Source: Gavia stellata | Lineage: Eukaryota; Chordata; Aves; Gaviiformes; Gaviidae | DNA length: 64,000 bases | Direction of reading: 5' to 3' | Assembly: GCF_030936135.1 (NCBI RefSeq) | Contig: NC_082619.1 | Location: 4,405,208 to 4,469,207 of the forward strand | Part shown: positions 37,831 through 51,218 of the stretch, one piece after another | Numbering within the stretch: position 1 is the stretch's first letter | Layout of the letters: each line of letters starts with the position of its first letter | Notes under the pieces: model-generated | What the model was told of the DNA's origin: nothing | The model's database searches: none | Seen by the model: only the letters and a program-made list of their open reading frames with translations | Made by a program: the position numbers and the translations under genes

Positions 37831-39552
37831 CCCTAATGCTTTTCTCAGTTGTTGCTTTTTGTTTTACCCAGATACTCCTGCAAAGTATACCATTTCCCTC
37901 TACAAAGCAGCCTTTGAGAGGCATTTCCACTGAGAGTACAATATTGTGAGAGTTACTATGCAACTGCTGCTAATTAAAAGATTATAAGGAGCAGTTCAAT
38001 TCGAGTGAATGCTGCTGCACATGCTTTAAGACAGACATAAAAATATTCCCCTTTATCAAAAGGCACAGACAAGGACAGGGGACTCCCACCTACCATTTAG
38101 TGTAGCTAGCTTCCAGGTTCTGCTCTGCCAAGCAGCTCAGCACAGGATATCTTAACTACGAGTGATTACTCCACAGGTATGTGCTAGCTAGAAGGACTAG
38201 ATTTTCCTCTTTCATATTCAGAATAAAGTAATTCAGAGACTAAACACACACAGCCCAGAATTTCCTTTCTGTGAGGGCTCTTCTGGTAACACAGCAGTCA
38301 TTCACACCATGAGTGACATTTCTCAGCACATTGGTACTAAAAAGCCATTAATACTTTATCAAGTATCTCACTACGAAGTAAGGATAAGTCAAGCCTTCCC
38401 ATTGCTTAGAAGACATCTCTCCAGATGGCAGCTCAAAGACCTCAGCTTGATAAACCATAGCTGATGAATTCAGCTGCTTGTCAATAATCTGCCCATCACT
38501 ACTTCTACCCATGTTTGACAATAAATTAAAAGGAAAATGGCTTTAAGTCAGAGCTGCAAGGGTTCTAGACATGCAACATAACTGCTACCTTGCCTTTAGG
38601 CAGTGTGCACCCACCCATGCCTTGCTTCCTCCTGTTAGATGCGCTTTATATACTTCTCTACTCAATATGGACCTGCTAGACTAAATGAGTTCCCCAAATC
38701 TTTATACAAGTGTGACACTTATCACAAAGCATGCTACAAAAGAAGCAACAGTGCAATATTATGGTAGACCAAATGCAGCCTAGTCATGGTCATCAGTTGC
38801 CTCTAACTATGCACGCTCCATTTCAAAAGACTGTTTCCAGGAGAGCAGCCTCTCTTCTGCCAGTGCATATTATAAGCACAACAAAATTTTCACTGACCTT
38901 TTTCTACCAAAGGCAATTAAACTGCAGGCACTAAGCTGAACTTCAACCTTTCTACCTCATCAGTCAGGAATAAGTCACATACACTAAGGTTTCATACTCA
39001 TTTTCCAGCCACAAAAATGGATGTCAGCTACACAGGAGAAGAGACAGACTGAAAATATACCGTAATGTCTATTGATTCTTGTAGGACAGCAATTCTGACA
39101 TCATGAATCTGGGTCTGGCCCATTAAGAGAAATGCTGAGTAGCAACATTTGCCTTTTTAAACTGCCAAATGCTTTCCTAGAGAAGGTGAAGGAGCAGATG
39201 AGGATGGGACTTGTTTCACGATCTTCTATCACATTCATCACCTTCGATGCATCTTACAATTGCTCAGCCCTCTTTGCAACTTGTTGCAAAGAAAAGCTAG
39301 AACTACCTAATGAGTCAAATGATGAAACCGACGTACCAAAAAAGTGGCTTGAGAAAAGCATAGCAATGGTGCTTTGCTGAGGCAGGGCAGTACCCATCCT
39401 CCTCATATTGCCCAGTTGCATTTTCTAGTACTTAGACAGTGAGCTTCTGGGAAAAAGGACCAGCTTTATTCTGGGTTGCTAACCCACTGCTAGAGCTCCC
39501 AGTCACTACTGAATACACCTTCTCTGTATTCTGCCCAGGGAAAAAGCATGTT

Positions 39553-39611
39553 TTAAGCAAGGTTTGAACCCCTGGCTGGGAGGGGTGGTCTGTTATTCCA
39601 CTCAGCAATAC
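39553..39611 (-). repeat. tRNA-derived SINE relic or tRNA-like sequence
   Basis: On the minus strand TTGCTGAGTGG (39608-39598) resembles the A box of Ser/Leu-type tRNAs, and GGTTCAAACC (39570-39561) resembles a B box. Spacing is about 28 bases, short for a full tRNA, so this is a decayed or truncated copy. Confidence 0.35.
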
Positions 39612-42600
39612 TGAAGAAGCAGACTGAAGGGAGAAGACACTCTAAGAGATGAACAAGATAGAAATTCACCCTCCTCACTTCTGTTGAAATGACCTTCCCT
39701 AATTTTGCACATTTTCCATTGTTGTGCTTCCTGCACAGCTATTTCTGCATTCTCCACTATCCTGTCATTTGAGTATCTATTCACAGACCTCAGTGACCTG
39801 ACTTCACCCTTGGCTTTTTGCTGGGCTGCTTCTGTAAACTAACCATTTCTAAAAACAGATGAAGAAACAGCTTTGGGGGAAAAAAAAAAGACCCATTCAT
39901 CTTTTGGACAGGGCACCGCGAAGTTCCCACTGCACCCAAAGTAGCCTCTTTTGTAACACATTAGTGCATGCAAGATATGCACAAAATTGTGTGCACATAA
40001 GCCAAGCTTTCTCTGCAATGTATAAAATACATTACACCTACACAAGCAATGATTGCTAACACAGGGGACTGATTTAGCTAGAAATCTAAGGTATAGTTTG
40101 ACTAAGGCACCCCACTTGATTGCAAGTGTGTGTCTAGTACCAATGATTTAGTATGGTATAGCAAGCACACTTACACAAAAAGATTTTTCAAATACACACA
40201 AGGCTTTGTCAGAAAGACTGTTTACATTTCTTTTCAGGCAGTTCGTGAAAACTCATACAAATCCCAGACTGCAAACCTGCTAAGTTCCCTATAAAGCCCT
40301 GTATTTGCCTTGAGGAAAACAGGGGCGTTTGTTGTGATCCTGAGGATAAACATCAGGATATCTCCAAGCCAGTTGTGCAATGACATTTCTGGGAAGCTTG
40401 TGCTGCTCTTATACAAAGTGTCGTTCTGAAGTGGGCCAGAGCACCCCACAGAAACAGACCACTAATTCTACATGGAGGAGACAAGGTCCTGCGTAGGCAC
40501 AAAGGCAAAACACCAGTTGTTTTCATTAGGAAATTCAGAAAAGTTGCCTCCCCTCCTGCCCTGGCTCTATTTCCCATAAAATGAATTCATCTTCAGAATT
40601 TCAACTCAACTTTGGCATACTGCTTTTCCTCACTCTGGAAGGTTACCTTTTTTCCCCTTTTTTTCCTCATGGTAAAAAGGAAAAAACAGAAAGCATTAAA
40701 AAAACCACAAAACAAACTTTTTTTTTTAGATGCTAAAAATCCAAACTATTTCATATAAAATAAAGCACTACTAGAGAAAAATAGGCCATTTCTCATCAAG
40801 TGTCTTGACAGAAAATATTTGATGCAAACCATCCCTGGCTTTAGAAGAATTTTAGCATCTCACAAGGAGTGTTAACCCTGACATCCTGCCAGATAGCAAT
40901 TCAATTACGTCTAGCTCCTTTGAATTCCCCATGGAGTGCCAAATGGATACACTGCTTTTCTTCGCTCCCCTTTTCTTAGGTATTCCTAGAGTAGTGTTCT
41001 ATTAAAGAGCTCTTTGCTCTGTGCTAGAACTAAGTTCACACTACAGTAACAGGCTGAATCTTGCATACAGTTGATGTTTTGTGGACTGCTTTTGGAGTTT
41101 TCATGACAGAAATGAATTGTCAATTATCAATTATATGAGGCTGTCCTTGGGAGAATAGTCTTTCAAGCTAAATACACCAAGAAGTTACCTGCATTCCTTC
41201 AGAATCCAAGGACACACAGAGAAAATGAAATCCACGCAGCAAAATCACACATAAAATCCCTTTTCACAGCTACAGATTTTTCTTTTTGTATTCCACACCT
41301 GAACCAAGGCTTTGTTTTTACATGCTGTAAAAACATGGGGGCAAAATCCTTGTCCCACCAAGTTTCTAAGTACACCATAAAACTAACAGGCAAAGGCAAC
41401 AGAAGGAGCCATGAGAAAACTAGGAAATAGCAAGTGTATTATATACTGTTAGTTATTGCTGAGAAATTTGGGAAACACCTGGAAAATCAGCAGAAATAAG
41501 ACCCATCAGCTTAGTTTTCAGGTTGCTTAAAAAAGCCTCCCTTGCTTTTTACTAGTTCCAGGCAGAAGCATTCCATTAAAATGTAAAACTTCCCAGTAAC
41601 CTCACTGGGAACAGGAGTGCTTTTTTTTTTTTAAATAACATTGCAGTGGTTCTTGGCTTTGCTCAAGTGTAGCCTTGCAAGGGTTTCAGGAGAAGGATCT
41701 CAAGGAGATGTGATAGGGCACACTGCAGGTTGCCTGTGCTCTTAAAGCAGGAGAGAAGGCCAGAGTCTGTATACTAGAGCACAGCCCCAGGCTGACCTAC
41801 TGCTGCTGAATGCTGCAGAGCCGCTTCCATATCATCACCGATTTTCAAGCTAGAAGCCTGGTGAATACCTAGGCAAATGCATGCTGTCAGACCCAATTGC
41901 TCATGCCAAGAGGCACTGGAAGGATCTGCACCATAACCTTTTTCCCAGTGCAGTGAGACAATCAGAGTCTTGGTGTTCAATGCAGCAACTGTATACCCCT
42001 GGGGCGGTGCTGTAAGAGAGTCATTGACCTCAGAGCTTAGAGGGCAGAGCTCAGCTACATCGGTACAAAAGGCACTTTTGCTATTACAGCTGCACCCACT
42101 CTAGCAACATCACCACTGTATAACATACTGATTCTAACACACTAAACACACCTTTGTCAGATGATCACAAGCCAGACTAAATGTGCATTGTGGTGAGCAA
42201 CCCCTAACACTAATGTAGAGATTCACTGCCAACAGCAGGACACCAGAAAGCTGGATGACTGATTTGGCTTGGCACAGGAACTACTTTGGATCTTGAACCC
42301 ATCGGTTTCCGAAGGGCAGAGCACACACACTAGCCAACAAGTGAAGAAAAAGCATGTAACACCAGTGTCAAAGCCAGGCATACAAGCATTATCCATGCGA
42401 ACGCATTTGATTACAATAAAATTAGCTTTTTACTTTAATGGAAGGCTCATTGAGAACATTCAAAATAGACTTGGAGGGGGTGACAGAAGGCAAAGGAGAC
42501 TTCCAGCACCTGAAAATTTAAACCAATTCAGTAAAACATTTACATGAAAGCATTTACTATTTTTGTACTGGCTGAGAAATGCAACATTCTGTTATGAAGT

Positions 42601-44527
42601 TTTTACACTCAGAAGTGAAGAATCACAGATATTTCCCTTAGAAATTGCCATTTTGATTTTTAAGAGTGCAGTGTGTTACTCAAGGACTTTGAAACAATTT
42701 TGACCAGCTGTGGACTGAGAAGAAAATCAGATGTTCCAAACACTTACATGTAGGCACACATATTACCATGCATCACCTTCCACTCCTCACTCCTTCCTGC
42801 TTCATTTACCTAGCCTTTATTAGGGAAGTAAGCATGGTCATGCTCTTGCCCACACTTAGGAAAGTCTTTCATCTTGTCTTGTTTTAAAAGTCTTCTTAAA
42901 ACTAATTGGCCTCTGTTTCCTGTCTCCTCACACAGCTGTTCACTTGCCCCAGAGAGGTAAACAGTGTAGAAGACAAGGACTGTGTATATTAGCCATGCTA
43001 TTAGTATGTTTAATAATGAAAACCCCAACCAGGCAACCGTCCTTTCAAGTTTGTTTGGCTTCTCTAAACCCTTTTTTCCACACTTGCCTTTCACTTTGTC
43101 AGCAAGAAAAGCAAGCCATTTTTGGCACTTCTATACCTTTTTACTGCAGAAAATCAATTAGACTTTCTCTAGCTAGTAAAAGAGACTCCCTAGCCTCCTT
43201 GTTTTCAGGACCATCTAGGAACAGGGAAACACAATACTTCATTACTTCTCCCTGGAACACACTTCTAGTATTGGTGAATTAAGCTAGACACAGAGCAGAA
43301 AGACCAAGTTATCTGTTGACAAGACAGGAAAATCAGGGGCAAGACAAGGGGCAGTTCAATGACTAATGTAAACGAAATTCCAGGTTTAGCTGTGAGCTTT
43401 GGGGAGGCACTTATCCTCCCCTCACCAGTGCTTGGTCAACTCCCACAGAGAGGCTGAGAAACTCAACTCATGGGTGAGGGCATAAGCTGTTGAGGGCCAG
43501 GACTGTCTTTTGTTTTGTGTTTATATATTATTAGCATAGTGGAGATGCCTAGATGCCAAAGACGTAAGAATAATGATGATAAAGCCCATTGTGTTTTATA
43601 GATAAAAGCAGCGCTAGTCATGCAAAGGTAAGTTGTCATTACATTACAGCCAAAAGCACCTTTTCTCTGGCAACAGCTTATTTCCTTTTGCTCCAAGCCT
43701 TCAACATACAGGAATATTCAGCAGCTGAATAGTTTTGGCGGATCAAAGACTGCAGTTCCCATTTGTGTCCATCAGTGAGGTAAGCAACGTACCTTTGTCT
43801 CCTAATTTCCACCAAGCAGCTTTCCTGGCCATTTCTGCAGGGCTAACCCAGCCCAGACACCTCTGGCAGAAGCCTGGCTGTTTATCCTAACCTTGCTGCC
43901 TCATCTCCTGGAGTCTTCGTTAAACACTGTCTCCGTATTGAGACACAAATGGCCAAGGCAGATGTGCTGGGGGGACAAACTGCTGCCTGCAGTCCCCCAC
44001 AGATTCCGCAGCATGTTCAAGCCTCCTGTCACACTCCTACAGATAAAACCTTTGCTAACAGCAATCCCTACAGCAAAAACTCATGCTACCTAGGTATCTG
44101 CCTAGTCCACGTTCCACACCTGTGAGGCTTAAGAAACAGGGCTGTCCCCTGCAACTTTTTTTTATAGCTGTCCAAAAACTCTATTCTGCCTCTGCCCAGC
44201 CACATCAGTCCACCACCCTGTGGGGCTCAACTCTTCCCAGGGAATCAAAGACCAACTCACTTTTTCACACCTGTACCCATGTTCCCAGGGGACAGGAGGA
44301 CCCAGGAATCACAGCCTTTGCCTAGCCACACCAGATTTCAAAGCTGCCTGCCTGTCAGCATGATCTGGTGAGCAGAACGGAGACAGAAGCTCACTCATCA
44401 CATTACGGTGCCTCTGGAAATGCAGAAACCCAGGCTGCTTCTGAGTCAGTCTTGTAGGCAAGCCCCCTCAAAGACACCAGGGCTGCAAACTCTTTTCTCC
44501 ATAGGCTACGGCTTTAACAAAACAGCT

Positions 44528-44730
44528 CTCTTCAGCTCTTCTGCCTTCACTCTCCCCTTCCTTTAATATCTCCTTTCCCCTTCTCTGCTCCTCTCCTATT
44601 CAACAGCTAACCTCTACCTCTTTTCTTTCCCTTCTTTTAGCAGCCCTCTTTCTTCCCATTTCTTGCCTTCCCCCTTTATCTCCCTTCTCCCATCCTTTTC
44701 CCCCCAACTCCTCCCTCTTGCACTTCAACA
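44528..44730. repeat. Polypyrimidine tract of about 200 bp
   Basis: Almost all C and T on the plus strand, with only scattered purines (for example CTCCTTTCCCCTTCTCTGCT and CCTTCCCCCTTTATCTCCC). It is not a simple short-unit repeat. Confidence 0.85.
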
Positions 44731-47700
44731 CATCTGTTTCTAATCTTAGGCATCAATTGGAAACAATAATGCCTTTTTATTTTAAAATCTGAACGTTAAA
44801 TGCCCAAGCAAATCAAAACAGAGTTAAACAAATTTGACACTATGCCTGAAACAAAGACATTTTGTTCACCTTGTTTTGCCAAAGAGGTTCAAGCCCCTCG
44901 CTAGTTCATTGCTTAAAAGCACTGCCCTCTTTAAACAAGAAACATACATTCCGAAAGGAGTCTGTTTAACCACGACTTCTAAAAAATGAATCCAGATATT
45001 AAAAGATCTCTGGCTATCAATCTGCTAATAAATAAAGCAACAAGAAAAGCATCAGAACCCAAACAACACTTTTCCATAAAAGTTTTTTCTTTACGAAGTC
45101 CTTTCTCTAGCTCATCAGAAATTAATTTCAGTCATGCAGAGAGGGCGCATGGAAGTTTGATTAAAAACACTAAACACCACCAAAAAGCCAACCTACCTAA
45201 AAAGAGAATTGAAAGTGCAGACATTCCGCCTCCAAGTAAGAGGGACTTTTCCTCCCTTTTTCTTCCTTTCTCCCAGGAACAGCAGGCAAACCTGCACAGG
45301 ATTCAAAGGAACGCCTCTGGAATGCACTGAGTATAATTGCATCCATGTGCCAGAAAAATAACCAACTTCACTCTTTCTTCCCTTCTGCTATTCAATCTCC
45401 TTGTCCATATTCCGTCCAGATTCAGTAGAGCTTTTAAATCTCTGCAGTTGGTAATTCAGGCCCTTGAGTTTCTGGAAAAGAAGAGACAGAGGCAGTGCAG
45501 CAAGGAGTTCACATATACGGCAGCACAGAACAATTTCGCTAGTCTGAAAAGAAAAGGAGAGAAGCAGGGGAAAACACTGTGCTCAATGCTCACCACATGG
45601 CTGCCTCCCAGAAGAGCCCCTCCCTAACATCAGCTGGGATTAATAGTGAAGACCAGTCATGTGGGTGAGGTAGAGCTAATTTCTAGCAATAATATATATA
45701 CACACCTTTGGAGGAAAAACAAGAGGATTTCTCTAGTGTCAAAATGGTTAAGTTTGGAGGCAGTAAAAATCCAGCATGGAAAAAAATCAGATTCATCACT
45801 CAAGGGCTAGAGAGAGACTCTCGGAAAAAAGCACACATGCTCTTCAGAATGATAAACACACTCACATATATACATTATCTTTATTCTCTTTTGTAGCTAG
45901 TAAATTGCAGAAATAGAGCTTTTAGGCTTACTGGAAGACTTTGTCCATTTGCTTCATGGTTTTCTTTGAGTTTCTAGGAGAGAAAAAATTCCTCAAAATT
46001 GATTTAATTATGCATTTTATCTGTGCTTCACTGACAAGAGAAAAAGCCAAATCAAGCAGACATTGGTTGTCTACATTTAGTGGCTGGTGGGGGATGCGAC
46101 TTAGAGCTCACTTCCAACGGCCATTTTAAGCCAGCCCGAGAGACCTTTACAGCCCATCTTCAGCTGCACCCTAGTGCAGTTAGCAAGTTTTAAAAACTAG
46201 CTCAGATACTCCATTCCATTTCTGCCATCACAGCAGTGAAGACAAACCTCTCAGTTTCTGGAAGGTGGCTCAAATGTGGTAGGGAGTAGAGTTCACAGAA
46301 GATGACTTTGACCATCTGAGCTGAACCAGCCAGAACAGAACTTTTTTATTCTTTAGTGAAACACGTATAAATCTTGCTGCTCGCAGCAAGGCCATGGAAA
46401 CCGTTATGTTTTACATGTGTGCATATACACAACTTCTCTGATCTATTGCACTTTACAGGTCATGCTTGCACCTTTACATCCATATGCCCTAGGTTACATC
46501 TGCTTTTCAGAAAAGCAAAAAGCACTTTCAGCTGGCCTACTTGGGCATTAACAGAAATTAACAGGCTACCTGAAACACTACAGTGGCTGTAGAACCATTC
46601 AAGAAGCTGAGTAAGCATTTGGGTGGCTATCCTGTGCTGATCTGGGCATTGCCACAGCTATACAGATACCAGGACCCCAGCGAGTAAGCTTAAATCTCCT
46701 AAGGTGCATCTACATGAGCAGCAACTGCATATTTTTCTAAAAAATAGGCATACTCACAAATAAATGTCCATCATACACAGCTGACCGCAAATTGAACAAA
46801 TTTATCCATTTTGTGCAACTTGGGGCCGAAGGAAAGCTTTGGAAGACAGAACAAAAATCCTTTCCCTTAGGAACACTTATGAAAGTATTTCTAAGACCTA
46901 AGAGAAAGAGCAGGCCGTGTGCAAGGCTGCCAACATGTGGTTTGAGACCTCAGACTTCAGTTTCAAGCTGTCTCGTTAGCTCCCTGTGTAACCCCATCTA
47001 CATGTAGTTTCCAAATACCTCCCTTGTAAAATCAGGACAGTATGCTGCTCTCCCTCTTCAGGGATGAAAACAAATACAGCAATCTTTGTGAAGTCCACAA
47101 CGAGGGGCACTATGCTTAGAAGATCTATAGGACTTCAGTACCTTAGCTCTTCATTATAGTACAAGCTTTTCAAGCATTTACTGGAAGTCAAGAAACACTG
47201 CTGCCCTGGACAAAATCAGACCCTAGATTCAGGTAGATCCCATCAGAGAGAAATAACATAGATAAAAATTATCCCTCTGCATCCTGTTTCATTAGTTTCA
47301 TTTGCTGCTCCCACCCTCAAATGGAAACAAAACCAGCATTTGGCTCCTCCTCTCCAAAACAGCTGTTCTGTCTGTAACAGTGAAAAAATGTTTTAAACAG
47401 CATATTCAACTAATATAGACTGATGATACAAAAGCAATCATTATCGGGTGAATATAACAGTTCCTACAGAGCAGCTGTGTCTATCCCATCTACCCATATC
47501 TTAAGAGCAGATTCCTTGACAACTTTTCGCCACACACTTGACCAAACAGACTGCTGGTTTTCAAACAGTTGAGTGGATTTGAGAGAACATCATTGATTTT
47601 CAGTACAGGACATAAATCAATGGAGAAAAGTGCATTTAATCCCTTCCCCCGCTCTCCAGAAGCCAAGCAGCACTAAGCTTGTCTCTCTGCATTACGAGTC

Positions 47701-50099
47701 TGACAGAAGATGTCCCGAACTATGCTGTAAATACCCAGCGTGCTGCTTTGCTTTAATAGAATCAATGCATCAGAAACCAAGACAGAAGTGTTGTCACCCT
47801 GCGCTCGCTGCCCAGCCTCCACTGAAATCCACAGAGCTAGGATGTTTGAGGGATGTACATGGAGGAGGGGGGATGTGGAAAATTGAAGAGGAAGCCATGC
47901 ATGCAAAATCTCCTCTTTATCATCTCAGAGAAGCCATTCCACAGCCTGTTCTCACATTACATTCAGCCCCTTCAGCAAGCTCCTCAAGAGCAAGTTATGC
48001 TTTGGGGTTCGGTGGGGATTCTCCCTCTGGTGTTCATACCTATTATGGCAAGGGCATCTCACTTGTTTGCATAACAGTTTCAGTGAGACACTAGTAAGGG
48101 CTGGTGTAAGTACATATAAGGACACCGATGCCACTCACACCAGCACATCCTCTCAAGACCTCTGCTGATTTTGTTTGGGGGAATAGGTCCTATCTACAAC
48201 ACATAAGTTTTCCAGAAGGGGGAAATACTTCTAGTAGGCTTGTGAATGCTTTCACCTGCTACTATACAACACTAGCACAGCATGGGAGATATGTATCATG
48301 CACTTCCCAGCAGGGAGAATAGTGAAATAGAGAAACTGATGTTTGATATCATAAGCATTAAGGAAAAAGGTTTCATAAAAACCTCTATAAACTGAGGTAG
48401 GTTTTTAGGGTTCCTGTACTGCTTGACTTAAGTCTGGGGTATGTTTAGATTAAAATAGCTATATACTGACATCTGTAGAAATCCTCATGGGCCACAGACC
48501 AGCTTTTTGGTGGTCTTCCCTGGTGCAGTCTCAGTTTCAGCCCATTTCACATTTGCATGAGTAAGCCCTTTCAGGAAAACATGGTCTTTTAAATCTGCAT
48601 GCCCCAAGAGCCTGCCCAGCACTTGGTAGCTTGTTCCCGCACCTCAACTAGTAGAAGCATGGGGGGAGAGGGGGATCCTTTCTTTAAACCCTACTAATTT
48701 ATTTTTTAGTAACAGGTTATTCCTTTCACCTTGCTCTTCCTACTCCAGGGAAACAGCTCCTTGAGATGTAGCTGCCCCCCACTGCTGCAGAGCTGCACAC
48801 TATTTTCACAACATTAAATGGTGCTGCATGTGCCCAGCAACAGCAGCTCTAACACCCCCATCACCCAAAATATGTCCAAAAGCCATATTTCTTTCCAGAA
48901 CTGTTATTACATAGCAGTAACACAGGCTATTGCTACTCAGCTACGCTCTTGTGTTGATTCTTTATTAAGTCTGTTCTCGGAGACTCCCAATAAAAACTTA
49001 TCTCACACAATTTAAGTTATTTAAGCAGCTTATTGATACAGCTAGAAGAAGAACAGGGTTCATCCACCAGGAGAGCCAGATAAGCACTTGGAGTCTCTTG
49101 AGCAAAGCCACATTATGTTCAGCTTTTGGCTTTGCAACTGAAAAAAGCACAAAAAAATGCTCTGACAAAGGAAAGGCAAACCACACAAACAAACCAGTCT
49201 CTGAACAAGAAAACTCAAAACAGACAACAAGGAATATTAGGGTGGAAAATAAAACCCTTCACCTGGATTTCTTTTCACAATAAGCCACTGGTGGAAAGGT
49301 GCTTTGTACTACATCAGGACTCAGATATTGACTTATAAAACAGCTGTTGTTTAAGAAGCTTTCATCTCTCAAGTAGGCTTCAATAATTGATCATAAAAGC
49401 ACTATTAGTCATTTAGTATTAATAAAAAGCCTCACTTCAACAAGCCTTAGCACACACAGTGTCAGTAAACATATCTCTGAGAAAAAACCCCAAACAACCA
49501 ACCAAAAAGCTCCTTAAAGCTCTAGCTACTTTGAAGGGCCTCAGTCCCCACAGCTTGTTACTCCAACATTTATTTTTACATTTCTTCTATAGAAATATAC
49601 CCTTACTACTTTTTTGGATAGTCTTATTTTCTATATAAGCCTGTAACTATAATCTGCATTTATACTTTGAGGAATAAAAAAATAAGGAGCTCCTCAAACA
49701 CTGAAACACTATTTTTAATCTTTATTAACCTTAAGTTGTTGTTACAATAGTGAAGAACTGAGCACAACAAAAACTACTTACATTGTACTAGTGATTTTAT
49801 AGCAGAAGGCAAACCAGATCAAAACCTGCAAGGTTTCATTGTTATTAACACCGAAATATTTTTATAATATAAAGGTTTTAGCTTTCAAGCAAAGCCTTAA
49901 CAGAGCTTTCCTAAGAAGGAAAACATGCCCTCAACTAAAACATTGCCAACCAGCCTAATAAAACACAGAAACATCATAACTCTCCTTTTCCTCAGAGCTT
50001 AAACCCCTTCTAACAGAAACAAATGAACTAACTTAATCAAAAATGCTGGGATATATTCCATTATCTCTGAAAAACCTACCAATGAACCACCATGCTTTA

Positions 50100-50263
50100 A
50101 TTTCCCAGCTGTGAGATTGGAGAATTGGCAAGTGAAGTTTATCTATGAATCACAGGTGTGAGGCATATGAGATTAAACAGGGAGGATCAGAACACAGGTG
50201 TGGAGCACATGAGATTAAACAGGGAGGGTCAGAACACAAGTTAAAAAGCAGGAGAGAAGAGTG
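50100..50263 (+). ncRNA. Candidate first exon or promoter region of a plus-strand transcript
   Basis: Inferred. The bias flip places a transcription start near 50.1 kb, and AGAGTG/GTAAGTT gives a strong donor with GT at 50264-50265. No TATA box or CpG island is evident, and no coding frame is recognised. A second donor, CAAG/GTAAGT, lies at 50486. The start position is a guess from composition. Confidence 0.3.
50151..50234. repeat. 42-bp tandem duplication at the composition switch
   Basis: Copies at 50151-50192 and 50193-50234 share CACAGGTGTG, ATGAGATTAAACAGGGAGG and TCAGAA, with a few transitions between them. A third copy starts (CACA) and breaks off. It lies about 30 bp before a strong plus-strand splice donor. 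Confidence 0.93.
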
Positions 50264-51117
50264 GTAAGTTTTTTAGGTGGAGGAATTATGGTAAAAAAAA
50301 ATTCAGTGGTTCGTAAGTTTGAAGGATTTTTAATTTTTTTAATGTATGTTTTAATATGTATATATAATGGAAGGTGACAGAAAATATTGGAGGCAAAAGT
50401 TGAATAAACTAGCCAGGAAGAAGTATGTACGTGAAAGTAATGGCTAAAAAAAACAGAGAAGAAACCTTGCTGCTTTTACTACAAGGTAAGTCAAAACAAT
50501 GTTGGGTTTTTTAATACTTTAGTATAAGTTTATTTTAATTTAAAAATACTTTTAATAGGAAGGTTGCTTTTTTGTTTGCTTTTATTTGAAGTAAAAAAGA
50601 CTTGACTTTATACTACTGACCTGCTTGAACCAGTAATCACCAAACATGTAAAGGTGTAAGATCTACTGTATGATAATATTATATGCAATATTTAAATAGC
50701 TCCTCTATAAACAGAGTGCAGTAAATAATAATTAGTAGACTACAATGATGCCTAGAGAACTAGAGAAGCTTTCAGGTAATTAAGATAACCTGAGTTTCTG
50801 CTACTAGGTAATGGGGTGTTAGTTTTGAGAGATTATCTCTGAGAGTACCTTCTTCCTATTTTATACTTTTAGAGTAAGTACATTTTCCATGTGTTGGGGA
50901 ATGGTTTGAGCATGTGAACTTAATTTTATTGTAAGTAAAATATAAGAATGCACAGGAAAAAAATGCTTGATAATGATTGAGTGAGGTTGCTTAGGTGTTA
51001 TTCTGCCTCAACCCTGGTTTAAGGAGCCTTGGATAGCTGTGGTATCTTTCTAGTAAGTACTTGTAACTTCTGAGTGTTAATAGTTTAGTTTTGATGGTAC
51101 TTTTTGTGTTGGTGTAG

Positions 51118-51218
51118 CTTTCTGTTGGAGAAGCTTTTGCACTGTTGAAGCTCTTAATGAGGGAAGACACATATACAATTCCTACTAGGTTAGACTCTTA
51201 ACTACATACCAGGAAGAG
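51118..51218 (+). ncRNA. Candidate internal exon of the plus-strand transcript
   Basis: A T-rich stretch ending GGTGTAG could be the acceptor, and AAGAG/GTAAGT at 51219 is a strong donor; the 101-bp interval would be the exon. It shows no recognisable protein. Support is splice-site quality only. Confidence 0.25.

Larger units (their letters stand above)
33131..50100. other. Non-coding sequence, A/C-biased on the plus strand
   Basis: No recognisable exon. Relics near 34380-34450, 37740-37830 and 39553-39611, and a polypyrimidine tract at 44528-44730. Open frames of up to 154 codons (47630-48094) match no protein I know. Base counts in sample lines show the bias: 45001-45060 has A28 C13 T11 G8, and 49141-49200 has A33 C14 G8 T5. 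Confidence 0.5.

Noticed and set aside
48998..49192. Hydrophobic minus-strand frame (MFVWFAFPL) near the composition switch as CLMP exon 1
   Set aside because: No splice donor follows the hydrophobic stretch in a suitable phase.
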